Shown here: positions 36,051 to 47,885 of the stretch, in pieces | How positions within the stretch are numbered: the stretch's first letter is position 1 | How the letters are laid out: each line of letters starts with the position of its first letter | Assembly: GCA_013396915.1 (NCBI GenBank) | Contig: VWZL01002825.1 | Span: 279,327 to 343,326, forward strand | Length of the DNA stretch: 64,000 nt | DNA from: Stercorarius parasiticus | Lineage: Eukaryota > Chordata > Aves > Charadriiformes > Stercorariidae | Direction: 5' to 3' | Notes under the pieces: model-generated | Told to the model about the DNA's origin: nothing | The model's input: only the letters and a program-made list of their open reading frames with translations | The model's database searches: none | Position numbers and translations under genes: made by a program

Positions 36051-37914
36051 GTCGGGGAGCTCACGTGCGCTGCAAGTTGCGAGTGCTGTCAGACCTAGCC
36101 CGGGAATTCCCTCCGACATGCAAGAAAACGCAGTTTTATTGAAAGCAAAGGGTTTCCAAAACACAGGGCAAACAGGGAGCTTGCGGCAACTTTTCTCGTA
36201 GTTGAGATGGAATTTTTTTCTTTGGATAGATTATATAACCACCACCACGTATAGGTTTTTCTTCCCACCTTTTCTGAACTAACTTATTAGCTACTCTTTA
36301 ATCCAGACTTCAGAATGACCCCCTATATCCTTTCATCTAGGCATCGTCTTTGTGGTTTGTAGGTGCCTTTTTTTGTAACCCAAATTTTCCACTGCCCCCG
36401 GTGTTCTGTAGCTGTAGCTGGTGTGGACGAGCCCAGCCTGCCCTAGCAATATCTAGGTGATATATTTGCCTGGAACCATGATTTGCCTCTTGCTTTTCTT
36501 TGAAATGTAAGAGTTTGGGTAAGGGAGAGAGAAAAAGGGAATACTTAGGACGACCTGAAAAGTATTGCTGCCAATTGGTAATATGAACCTGAAGTCTGTA
36601 AAATGATGACAAGTATGTGAAATTGTAAGATGCTGGCTGACATTTCAGAGTACAAATATCCACGGCTTCATCCAGATTGCAAAATATTAATGATTTCAAA
36701 TGGAAAAATCTAATAGCCCAAACATTGGCTTCTCTTTTCTATTTCAGGGACACCTAAAATATGCTTTGTGTTGTTTTCTAAGAGAAACTAAGCATATTCT
36801 GGAAGTGAACTAACTCAAGTTTAAACATGTGAAGTATTAGGAAAAAAAAAAAAAAACAAAACCAAACCTCAACAACATTCACGCACACTGTCAGTTTTAA
36901 GATAAAAAGATAGATCAAGATTCTCATCAGGTTGAAGCTGTCTTCTTTTTAATTAAGAATCTGTTTCTGAGATTTATAATACTTTGATACTTCCCAGGCA
37001 CTTCAAACTATTAACGAGTATACAGTAGCTTAACATTTATGCTTTTTCCTCAGTGGTTCACTTTTTGGTCCTTGAGACAATTCCAGAACAGAACGGTAGG
37101 GTTTAACACCACCAAACACAAGAACGACATTTAAAGTAGCTCTCAACTGCAACTTTTCTGGACTTCCTTAAGAAAATTCCTAACTTCCATAACTTTTCTG
37201 AACAAACAAGGAGGGATTTCCATTCTCCTCCCCTTCTACACACCCGCACAGATACTAGAATTCCCTTAGCCTTTTTGTGAGCCTTATTTTTCGGAGCCCC
37301 AGCAGGCAGCGCGCCAGCCTCGTGGTCAGGTGCAGTAATCCAGCGGGTGGACAACTTTCAGCTGCACACGCACAGATTAAACTGCAGCTGCTGTCCACAG
37401 TTAACCTGATCCGCGCACTGAGACATCATTAGGGAAAATCAATTAATTTTTCCACCCTCCCAAATGGCGCTGAAGTTGAATAGGAGGAGAAGGAAGAGAA
37501 AAGGGGGGGGAAAAAAGGACTTCTGCGTCTATTGTGTTGGAAAGATAAAACCGATGGTATTGAGTAGCCGGGTTAACGCAGGTCAGTTACAGCTAGAAAG
37601 AAAGGAGACACAAGTAGTTTGTATTACATTTTATATACGAAAATGAGAGCTGGTCAACCATGAAACAAACCCGCTTGGTACTCAAGCACGACTTCCTTAC
37701 TTTTTCACCAGATACTTCTTCCGTGTACTTCTGCTTTATAGTCCCGGGTTGAGATTAGTTAAAGGTGAATGGAAAACGTTAAAAACTAGAGGAAAACCTG
37801 CCCTGAATAACGCGACGCTGGCTTCAAACTCTTGAAGGTTCAGGGATTTGTTATAATTTGTTAAAAATTAGCTGTAAAATAAGTCTTTGGAAAATGGGAT
37901 ATGTTACACTAGGA

Positions 37915-37937
37915 TTTTTTTTTCTTTTTTTTTTTTT
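37915..37937. repeat. T-rich run
   Basis: Twenty-two T residues interrupted by one C. No adjacent retroposon was recognised. Confidence 0.9.
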
Positions 37938-38634
37938 AAATCGTGAGCCAAACATGGAAAAAACCCAAAGACAACGCTTAATTCAAACTCATTGCACAGG
38001 GCAAAAGATAGACCTCTGAAGAGAAATCCATTAGGATGGCTTTTATGAAATGAAATGGAGCTGAGTGCATTCCAGGTTTTAATGGAAATTAAAAAATACC
38101 ATTTTTTTTAAGGACGGACATTTCAGTTTGGGTATATTAATCAATCTTTAGAAATGCTGTAGTTGGTGTTCACTACAAAAAACTTTTATTTTGTTAAGAA
38201 GATTAAATGCTCAACTCAAAACACTATTTTTGCAAATTCCTGCTTGAAGATGGGCATGTTCTGATGATAATCTGAAATGAATCATCAAGAACTGAGCTGG
38301 CCAGAAAGAATGAATCCTGTTCTAACATCCACACTGAAACTTTGATGAACTAAGTGTTTGCTATAATTATATTTTCTTATGAAAGTGCTAGCTAAAAGCA
38401 AAATAAACCCAAATCATTTAGGAGAAAGTAACCTTAATACCTATAATTATTCTAAAAACGTTTCACTAAAACTTTAATTAATTAGATGCTATTATGTACT
38501 AAATTTTTTTATATTGATGGCATAAACAAATGTCTCCTAGCCGGAACACAGTTATTCACGAAATGTTTCCAGCATCAATCCCTGCATTTACAGACTTTTT
38601 AGACAACTGGTAAAATACCACTCATAGACTACTA

Positions 38635-38662
38635 TGGGTGGTAGACCACCATTGGGTGGTAG
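38635..38662. repeat. Direct repeat with alternative hairpins
   Basis: The 10-mer tgggtggtag occurs at 38635-38644 and 38653-38662. Between them lies ACCACC (38645-38650), which can pair with GGTGGT on either side, giving two exclusive hairpins. Confidence 0.7.
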
Positions 38663-39425
38663 GATGAGAAAACCGGAAAGGTTTCTGAACGTGGTGCAGA
38701 TGATGCAACAGGAGCGGGTGATCTCACAGGGCTACGAGCAGCTCGCTAGGGGATGGCGGGACTGCTCCTAGGTTGTACCAAAGCAAGAGAAAACGAATCG
38801 CGGTAACTGAGCAGCATCGCCAGGGGTGTCAGCACCAAGCGATGTCAGATCCTGCAAGCAGGCATCCTGCTCAGGGGAACTTTGGCCATGGAAGCATAAT
38901 ACACCCGAAAGTAGAGGCTTTTGTTTAGAAAATTAAAATCATGAAAATTCAGGGGCATGAGGAGAAGGAGAAGACACGCAGGCTATGTGGGTCAATCGTC
39001 ATTATTTTCTGAGGAAGTTTCTTGGCAGCTCATAGACAATGCAGGGACGGTGTCTGTCCTCCCCTGGAAGAGGAGGGTGAGCCGCAGTCAACGGAGCCGG
39101 AGGGAAGGGAGGGAAACACTGCAAAACCTGTACTCAGAAGCCACAGCAAACGGGTATGTGTTACCCCTTTCCTGCTTTACACTATGTTTTCTTTTTTGAA
39201 TCACAAGTAAAACTTACCAAAAGGTTTCAAAATGCAAAGTTTACGATGAGAAGAAGGATCAGACGGGGGTGTGGGCAACTCCTCCCTCTGCCCCCCCCGT
39301 CTCCTTCGCATCCAAACGCACCCCCCCGCTTCCAGCACAGACACCAGCAGCTACAAACCATACACTTAGTCAGAGATCATTACCAACCCTACCAGATGCC
39401 ATAATACACCTGAGAGATCGCATCG

Positions 39426-39464
39426 CTAAGTAATTAACTAAGTAATCAATCAATTAATTATAAG
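39426..39464. promoter_or_regulatory. Dense homeodomain-site cluster
   Basis: In 39 bases there are two TAATTA cores (39431-39436 and 39455-39460), a 9-mer ctaagtaat repeated at 12-bp spacing (39426 and 39438), and AATCAATCAAT, a PBX/HOX-like element. The clustering could reflect simple-sequence drift in AT-rich DNA. Confidence 0.35.
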
Positions 39465-40889
39465 GGAAAGTTACTCTTGTAACGCAAATCAGTTCAGGAG
39501 CTCTGGTTTCAGAAATAAAGTATTTACTAAAAGAACTAAAGAAACAGAGCCGCCATTGTTTGCAGGAGAGACTCTGTTATTCTTAATTAAGTGTTCTGAG
39601 TGTGGGCAGCACTCAAATGACCAAAGACTAAGTCATCGGCTGGTGTGAACGAGCACAGCACTGGTAAAGGTGAGGAGCAGTAATCCTTGGGCCGGTCGAC
39701 AGCCTGGGTCTAGTTTTCAGCTATTAGCAGAATAATCCCAGAACAGGCAAAGTTTTCATATTACTTTTTTTGATAAAAGATATTAAAACCGACTTTTTCT
39801 TTTCCCACTGAAATTTTTATCTACCCCTGGTTCTTCCGGGTCCTGAACATCACTGAGCTTGACTGCGCTCCACGAGGAGTGAGGTGCGTGTCATGGAGCA
39901 GTACTTCCAGGAACTGCCACGCTCTGGAGAAAGGACCTGGTGACTAATGAACTCAGTCAGAAGCTGGGTCAGAAAATGTTTTTGTTTCGTGGAAGACTCT
40001 GTCGTGGCTCCCACTTTGTAGCTCCCAGGGTTCAGTTACCCAGAGAGCTGCTCCCTGGGGCTACGGCAAAGACCCTGTTTTAATTCTGCACAGCGAATCT
40101 CACCGACTCCTCAGCACAGACTGAAAAAGCATTACCCACAGAGAGAAATAAGAGAGAGCACAGAAAAGAGGAGAATTTGTGTCAGGTGATTTAGGACAAA
40201 TCTACGGTTTTGTTCTCTGGATCTGAACTTGACCTCTCCCCTTGCTGAAATAAGTCACGACTTCTCTTTGAATCTACGCATCATCTCTAAACTGGGTAAC
40301 ATCCTTTGCCCACCTTTTTCTACCCAAAGTATAGGCTTTGGAGGGATATACAGTGTTCTGCTGAATATTCAGAGATCCTAGCTGTGATCTGGATTGATTA
40401 CCCCACAAAGTAAGAGAATAAATCATACTATTTAATTCTAACGTGCAGCCTGTAAGCAGCAAGCCGTCCTGTGTGGGTTATTCCGGAGAGGCGCACCACG
40501 CACAGAAAAAATCTCCTGCAGATTGCTTGAAGGACCAAAATATTCTGGAATTTGGGGCTCCATCTCTTCAATGTACTTTTGTACCTGGGGAGAAGAGGGG
40601 AAAGACTGTGTTTACAATGCAAAGCTTCTGTCATTGCTCCAAAGCAATCAATTAGCCTGCTGCTAATATTGCTAAACACTGGGAATAACGAAGATTTATA
40701 TTCGTAGCATATATTTTAAAGGAGCTCTACTTGAAAGAGTTTTCCTTGCTTTTTTCCCTGATAAGGTCCCACCTAAATCAACGCAGATTCAATGAGGAAA
40801 GCAGACATCTCTGCTCCAGGTAGCCAAGGTGGCGTCACCTGTATTCACAAATACTTATTTGCTAAAGCTGCAGCGAAGCCTGAACTAGA
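39465..40889. other. Gene-free non-coding stretch
   Basis: No gene is supported and no repeat was recognised. Composition is near average. Confidence 0.5.
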
Positions 40890-41060
40890 ACGTGAATTTG
40901 CATCGTGTACATGCTTCCCTTTGCCTATGCACGTTCCCATTTGCTCATCGAAAAGATTAAGGCACCTGGGCTACGAGTTATATTACTGTATGCAAAACAC
41001 AACTCATATATTTGGTTCCCCTGAATAGAATTTAAAAAAGAAATGCAAATTCATATGGAA
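40890..41060. promoter_or_regulatory. Pair of perfect POU octamers
   Basis: ATTTGCAT lies at 40896-40903 and ATGCAAAT at 41043-41050, in opposite orientation and 147 bp apart. A third octamer lies 1.6 kb further (42677-42684). The block has no credible frame. Confidence 0.3.
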
Positions 41061-44000
41061 CAGCAAGCATGAATTTCTGTTGAGGAATGGAAAACGGCAT
41101 TTCTCTGGGAAGGCAGAATAGAAGCACTTGGATGATTTGCTTCCAAAAATCCCTAACAGAGAGGGGAAACAAATTTTCAGTGACTTCTCGAAGCCTGGTG
41201 CAAAGTTGCTGCTTTTCATATTGACATCATTTTGTCTTAAGACAATATGGAAGCTCCTGACTTCGCTGTTACCGCAGCTTTGTGAACACAGCGAGATATT
41301 TCTCTGTATTGCTTAGATATAAAGGTGTTTATTAGAAGTTCATTAACTGTTCATTCAATCAGATGAAGCGCCCATCTGGGAAAATCTAATAGACTGCTAA
41401 GAGTAGACTGTAAGAAATGGTAGCGTTTGCTAGTATCACAGCTGATGCTGGAAAAGGTTTTGGACTAGAAAATATTATCATTAAATACTCTTTTTCTTTA
41501 ATAAAGTAGTGCTGAAGCATTACTAAAGCTAATATTTGTGTACTGAGGTTCAATGCATCATTCTCATTGCCAAGGCCAAGAGCTGACTTTCCCCTCAGTC
41601 CCCCAGGCTGGAGTTGGACATGGCAGTGAACGCCGCCCGCAGCACGGTGTCTCTGGGGACTCGGAGGGTTCCCTCGGCTCTCAGGAAACTAACAGCAAGC
41701 TAAAAACGTTAGATATGCGTCCAGCAGCGCAGGGTGCTTTGCAAAATACCACCCAAAGGTCTCCTGCTTTAGGGGGACGGAGAAAAAGGGGTGGGAGAGA
41801 ACATTTTTTGAGATTTCCATTTCAAAAGAATAGCATTACCATTTTTTGAAATGCAGCTTTTTTATATATCTATGTGTGTGTGTATGCGCGCATCACGTGC
41901 ATGTGAAAACATGCTGCCACACAAATGTCAAAAAGCACAGACTCCTTCCCGCAGCCACATCTCAAGCCCCCGCCCCAAAGTCTCACAATACTGTAACTGA
42001 TAGAGTTTCTTTTTTTACTTCTTTTATTTATTTATATTTTAATGGGAAAATAGGGGATTTTTTTTCGCTTGCAGGGGAAAACCCACACTCCGAAACGTAC
42101 ACTCCGCCACATACAATTTCAGTTCGAACAATTAAAATTTTTCAGTGTCCTATGTAACCCAAACCAGGAATTTATAAATGGGAAATGAGGACGATGCTAA
42201 CAATAGCACTACCAGGGCATTCATAAAGTGAATTTATTACCCTTACTATTAACCAAATGGAACGCTGAGAGACAGACTGGGAAATTTTTGATTAATTTAC
42301 AGGCACCCAATTTAATTTATAGGTGCCTACAATTGTGTACAAGTACTTCTTGAAATGACATCAGTCAGAATAAACCCTATTTATTAGTGTTTTCAGGTTG
42401 CCATATCAAAGCAGAACTGAACATCATACATCTCCTGGCAACTGGTGGACTTGGGCAATCAACTCCTTTTGGCAAATTAAGAGGAGAATCTGAAGAAATG
42501 GCCGATTTCTTAAACAATATTGCATAAGTGGAGGATCTTACATTGGGTGTGGCTTTCCAACTCTTGTGATTCACATATAACACTGATACACCCGTCGGAG
42601 AATTACACTCCAGATTTCATGTTTTCATGCCATGTTGAAATGGATGCTGGGAATTCTACACTTGCTCCATTTTGCAATGCAAATACTTGTATTTAATGAC
42701 CAGTGACAACTCCCATGTGAACAGAGCAGAGACAGGAGAAAGGAAAGCAAAGGAGAAAAAGAGAAATTAATACAATTTTTGGGCTATAAAAATATGTTTG
42801 TGAGAGCTGAGGCCCTAAATGCGTCTTCTTTTCAAGGACATCTATGTAGGCATCTGTGTGACATAATATTAAACATCTACGAGCTGCACATTGTATGTAA
42901 GGTGGTCTCCCAGGCTCTGGAGTGAGCTGGGAAAGAAAGGGATGGTCCATTTAAGTTGGTGGTACAGATCACTCCCTGAAGATGCCTTTTAACTCTCTAG
43001 TGACCAAAGAGGATCCCTGGATGATTAGCTTAGACCCGATACCCAACTTCTAGATGGTAAGGTAAAGGGAGAAGAACGTTGCCCTGTCTTCTACAGCACT
43101 CCACCAGGCTTGGTTTCAGGTAGATCAGCATATGATGTTTTCATGAGAAGAATATTCAGCAGGCTACTAGATCACATCATCGTTTTGGCTACTTTCCTCT
43201 TAGTCATTGTTGATCATGGAGCTGGGGTGGTGCCACAGCTCCTCAGGTCATGAGGAAGGTGCCTTTTGCAGTAGGTAAGCCTGCAATAACTTTGAATCAG
43301 GGGTTTAACAGATTGAAGGCAACAATGAAGGTCTAATTCCCTTTCCAGGAAGAGGCTACAGGGAAAAGGTTTGATAAACGTCACTAGTTTTTTTCTGTGA
43401 TGGAAGAGGAGCCTTAATTCCCCAAATATGCCAAGATTATGCTTATACTGAACAATGCTTTATGTTTCCTAGGAAACATGAATATTTTCTTCCTCAGGAG
43501 GAAGAAATTTAGGCTAGCGATTTGTTCTGAGCTGGCAGAGTTGTGCCCTTTCTACCAAACGGGCAATCCAAGTTCAGACCAAGAAGGAAGACTGAAGCAG
43601 AGGGGCACTGGCGTTGTGTACAGAGATGCAGGAGCTGGCGTGGTAGAACAGCTAGACAGGAATGTGAAAAATGGTGCTAGATGAATAAAGACTATTCTCC
43701 CGGGAGTGGGTAGGATAGTATCGGTCTGGCATTAAGTGACTACGGGTGCAAAAAAACCTCAGGCAAAAATCAGCCATTCTACACCCAGACTCCTAAGGAG
43801 ATGGACTGCCCAGAAAAGAGCAGAGAGAAATAAAACGTCCCATGGAGGGAGCGAAGCAGGGGCAGAAAATTGACGACTCCTGTGTCTCCTTTGAGCCGGT
43901 TGGGTTTTGTGCACCTGTGGCTTATCAGCAAGGCATCTGTCTGTTGCAAAGCTGGCTCGGGCTCTGTTTCCATGAGAGCTTGCTGGATCTTCTCCCGGTT

Positions 44001-45022
44001 TGACAGAGCCCTGGAGTACGTGTTCTTGTAATCGTGTGTTCGATGGCATGTTTGACTGCTAGCACCGGTGCATTTTAATACTTCCAACGGGAAAATTCAT
44101 CTGTTCAGACCTGATCAGTGACTAACCTGTTCTTCTGACAGTAGTAAAAAATACCTATTAAGATTGCTCTACATGGAGATGAGCAAAAGTATATAGAAGC
44201 AGATGTCAGTTATTTCATTGGCTTAGTCTTTTGTTCTCTGCTGAGTCAGACAAAAAAGCTCAGAAATCCGTCATTATGCCACTTTTCCTATCTACGAGGT
44301 CCGAATCTATTACACTGAGGTAGCGCGTTTTTAATCCACTCTGCTGGGTATGGCCTCATGGCGGGGAGAGCGCACTGTCATAGGTAAACACTTAATTGTG
44401 TGGGCTTCGTGGGGACACCGGGGGATTAAACACGATGGATTGGAACGTGAGCTAGCTAGATGCAGGCTACTGCCCTCAAATTTTGCTTTGTTTCTAGGGA
44501 TGGGACAATTAACGCAATTCGCACGTGGCGCCAAGCAACTCCCGTTTTATCAAGAACTGAACCTCATCCTTACAGAGGCAACGGATTTCTTCACAGCTTG
44601 TTGCTGTTGTAACAAGAATATGATGTTTGCGGAGGCACAAGAGTTTGCAATCCAGATCTACTTTTCTCAACTGATCAGTTACGATGGACAAGCTAAACTT
44701 TGCTTTGTTAGTCTTTCCCCTAAAAGCTAATATTTTTGAAATTCCCTACTTTTTTTTAACTTTACTGCAAGGGGGTAAGGGATGATACAGCTGAAATGAT
44801 ACCATGGTGACATAACAAAGAACAGTAAAGGTCAGACCAGATTAATTTGCTACAGGCTCAGCTGGAGAATATTAAACCTCTTAACTGTAATCCTTTGATA
44901 ACCAGTCCTATAATGTAATCATCAGCGTACATCCAATAACACGCATGTTAATTACTTTAGAATTATACTTTTCATTTTTAATCAAAAGACAAATTTTAAA
45001 AGGATGCCGCATCCTCCTCCCC
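41061..45022. other. Gene-free non-coding stretch
   Basis: No gene is supported. A GC-richer patch lies at 41580-41680. A TG/GC alternating tract lies at 41871-41890. A perfect octamer ATGCAAAT is at 42677-42684, preceded by ttttgca. The stretch ends at a C-rich edge next to the assembly gap. Confidence 0.5.
41871..41890. repeat. Alternating purine-pyrimidine tract
   Basis: tatgtgtgtgtgtatgcgcg alternates purine and pyrimidine throughout, a sequence type able to take the Z-DNA form under torsion. Too short to be called a microsatellite of note. Confidence 0.7.
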
Positions 45023-45049
45023 NNNNNNNNNNNNNNNNNNNNNNNNNNN
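45023..45049. other. Assembly gap (27 N)
   Basis: Twenty-seven unresolved bases follow tcctcctcccc. The C-rich edge suggests that a GC-rich or G/C homopolymer segment failed to sequence. The true missing length may not be 27. Confidence 0.98.
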
Positions 45050-47159
45050 CTCGTTTCAAATAAAAAGAGACTATTTTTATGAGGGGGCTGGGGAAAAGTC
45101 AGCCTGGAAAATATCCTTATGAAGGAAGCATCTGTCACAAGTCAAAATGTTATCACTGGTCCCCGGGGAGATCCAGCCTAGGTACAAACAGCAGCGAAAT
45201 ACTCGCTGCTGAGTTTTGACAGGCGAAGTGTGGAGTTTGGGGTCTGGAGAGTGTGTTATTGAGCTGGGTCTGAGCAGTTCACCCCCCCAGCCTTGGGCGG
45301 GCATCAGAAACCCTTGAAAATCCCAGTTGAGGAGGAGGAGGAGGGTTTTTTTCCGTGCACAGAGAATTTAGTATTCCTGGCGAGGTGGCAGCTGCTTTGC
45401 AGGAGATCCATGGAGCACTTTCTCACGAAGCGGAGAGCTGTGTCCCCCATCAGCCGCCCTGTGCCCAAAAGCCCACCCTCTGCAAGCCCCCGGAGCCCGG
45501 CGGAGGGAGAGCCGGAGCTTTGTGCCAACTGGGCAGGAGTTCATCTGCCACGGGGAGAAACGAGCAGAAAACATCAGGCTGCGACCCACACGTTGCTGTA
45601 AGCGCTCCGGAAATAATTAATGGACCACTCTCTTAAAGAAAGAGCACTTGCGGGTGTGCTGCACGGGTTGTGTGCCCGCACGTCTTCCCGAAAAGTGAAA
45701 AAACGCTCCGAGTCTTAAAAATTTGGAAAAAAAAAAAAAGTCCGCGGATTGATCGCGACTTCTCTCCAAGCCAAAAAGTGGTCACACCGAAACACTGACT
45801 TTACTGAGGGCAGCGGAGTGCTAAGCTGTTTTGAAGTCTGTCCACTACTTTGATGACTACGTAGGAATTTCGAGGTGTAATTTTAAGCGTTCGCAGCATA
45901 ATGGTTGGTAAAGTCTTAGTAAACAAATAGGTAAACCCCTCCCTCCTCATTCCAAAAGAGCAGAGATCAAGCTGGACTGAATCTGGATAGTATGGTCCAA
46001 CTGCTAACCGAAAGGGCAAACACTGTTTTCCTTAAAGTAGCTTGTAAAGTCTTAAAGTCCTTGGGAAAAAACCAATCCCATGGGTACTCTGAGAAAGAAT
46101 ATTTATACGCCACTTCAGTTCCAAATGTGCTGTAGAAGTCTGGTTGTACCCAATTACAACAATGTCCTTTTTGATCCTAACAATGTCATCATTTCACAGT
46201 GTAATTTCAGATTTCCATAACTCACTCTTTGCTTTCAACATCCTTTCCAGTGAAATTTGCTAATTGGAGATGGATGAACAAGTTCAACAACAATTGCTGG
46301 GCCGAGGTATAACTTTCCTCCAGAACAACAACAACAAAAAAAACCCCAACACTTAAATTTCTTAAGATGAATGTCTGAAAATAATCCAGCAGCACGTTTC
46401 TCTGGCATCCAGCTATGCCACGCAGCGTCCTGGATGGGTGCAGCGTTTCTGGGAGGAGGTCGGGTCTTGGGAAAGCAGGTTCAGCTCATTGCACCAACCT
46501 TCCTCTAAGAGCTCGGGTGAGTTGCCTGAAGTACGTGTTTATCCATCACCTGGCAAATAACGTGCCGAATCCCTGCTCGTGCTGAAAAGAACTGACTCGG
46601 GAGCGAAAATGAGTTTGGGAGGTCTCTCCAAACTGACCTTGTATTCTAATTTTCAGGCCCTTCCTCCTTTGATAAATGCTATCTTCCAAACCAATTGCTT
46701 CCATCAAAACCAAAATCACTTGGACAACCCCCTGAAGCAGCAGCGCATGCACTTTCCACTGATAACTGATCCCAATCTGTTATTGTACTTAAAGAAAAAA
46801 AAAGAAAACAAAACAAGAAAGGAAAGTTGACCTCAGGGGCAGTTCTTGCTCTGGGTTGTGCCGTAATGCGATAGGATTTATAAATCTTTAATTGCAGTTG
46901 GTTTGCTATAAATGCTTAATGAAAACATGATGTCCAAATGGCTGTTGGAGGGTATTAGTGACTAGGCAGAGTTACAGAGCTGCAGTGCTGTAAGTAACCT
47001 AGCAATGAGCAGAAGCTACAAAGGATTCGCATTTATTTCTCTTGCATCCGTTCTAAAAACGTGCCAGAGATAACAGGGTGTGTGGTGTGTGCCTGCGTGG
47101 ATGCCTGCGTGTGCTTGGGATTACGGAGCAGGAGTTCGATCAGCTCGCCTGGGAAATTG
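45050..47159. other. Gene-free stretch with GC-rich part
   Basis: No gene is supported. From about 45260 to 45700 it is GC-rich with a (GGA)n run near 45330-45345 and moderate CpG, but it is too CpG-poor for a clear island. A CTCF-like site is at 45378-45391. Further on are a perfect 12-bp palindrome GATTTATAAATC (46875-46886) in AT-rich sequence and a GTG/GCCTGCGTG repeat (47076-47112). Confidence 0.5.
45378..45391 (+). promoter_or_regulatory. CTCF-like motif
   Basis: tggcgaggtggcag matches the commonly used CTCF core CCGCGNGGNGGCAG at 12 of 14 positions, missing the two leading C residues, which matter for binding. One such near match is expected by chance in a window this size. Confidence 0.2.
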
Positions 47160-47230
47160 CCGTTTGCGTGGGAAGGCAATTACATCACTTGAAATCGCTT
47201 TTTAATTAAACCTTTAAAGGTTTGTTGAGT
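47160..47230. promoter_or_regulatory. AT-rich palindromic block
   Basis: TTAATTAA (47202-47209) runs into a perfect 16-bp palindrome AAACCTTTAAAGGTTT (47208-47223). Just upstream is GGCAATTACATCACTTGA. A 16-bp perfect palindrome is rare by chance; the block may bind homodimers or TCF-like factors (CTTTAAAG). Confidence 0.35.
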
Positions 47231-47679
47231 CAAAGAAACGCTCTGAGCTCACAACTCATTCCTCTGCAGAGGACTGGCTTTCGGTGGCTCCACCGGTGGG
47301 GCGGCAGCACCCCCAGTGCTCCCTCACTGCCAAACCCCACGACTCGCCAGCCCCCCCCCGGCTGCAGGGAGGGCACGTACAGCCCCCGAATCCCACCCTT
47401 CACACCAAAGGCTTTTATACTTCACGTATTCCCTTTCTCATCCTGCTTCCCCTTGGCAGCCAAGAGCGTGGTGGGGAGAGAAGGGAGAGGAGAGGACCCC
47501 AGCAGGTGTAACATCTCCTTTTGGCCAGGAGCTGACTCCTGGAGGCAGATCAATTAAAAAGAGACTTCACGTAATGATTTTTTTTTTTTTCCCCCCGTGG
47601 AAGGGAGGGGAAAGCAGCACCAGACACGCTCACGGCTGTTCTCACTCGTGTGGCTTCCTGAAGCTTTTACTCTGCACCA
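47231..47679. other. GC-rich gene-free stretch
   Basis: No gene is supported. Frames of 75-125 codons overlap in all forward phases at 47222-47693 because the sequence is GC-rich. A T run is at about 47578-47592. Confidence 0.5.
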
Positions 47680-47885
47680 TTTACCCTGCATAAATCAATT
47701 GCCAGAATATTAGTGCTTTGCTTCCTTGTTTACTCTGAAAGATTATGTCCCATTAGCAGATTTGTCTTGTAATTAAACTGAAGTGTAAAATGCCAATGTC
47801 CTGACAACCCGAATGGACAGGATTAACTGCTGCAGACATTTCTGTCCTTTTGTGAAACATTTTGATTGAGCGCAATTAATCCAAC
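47680..47885. promoter_or_regulatory. Candidate conserved non-coding element
   Basis: Repeat-free AT-rich block without a frame, with CATAAATCAATTGCC, CTTGTTTACTC (forkhead-like), CTTGTAATTAAAC, GGATTAACTG and GCGCAATTAATCC. Motif density and composition make it one of the better enhancer candidates in the window, but no conservation data are available. Confidence 0.35.

Larger units (their letters stand above)
35766..39424. other. Gene-free non-coding stretch
   Basis: No gene is supported. It holds a 15-bp tandem duplication (36021-36050), A/T runs at 36842-36856 and 37915-37937, a small slipped-hairpin motif (38635-38662), and AT-rich sequence at 38340-38530 with ACTTTAATTAATTAGATG. A GGAATG/CATTCC TEAD-like core lies near 38070. 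Confidence 0.5.

Noticed and set aside
45430..45600. CpG island or promoter
   Set aside because: GC-rich but CpG density looks too low, and no first exon can be read.
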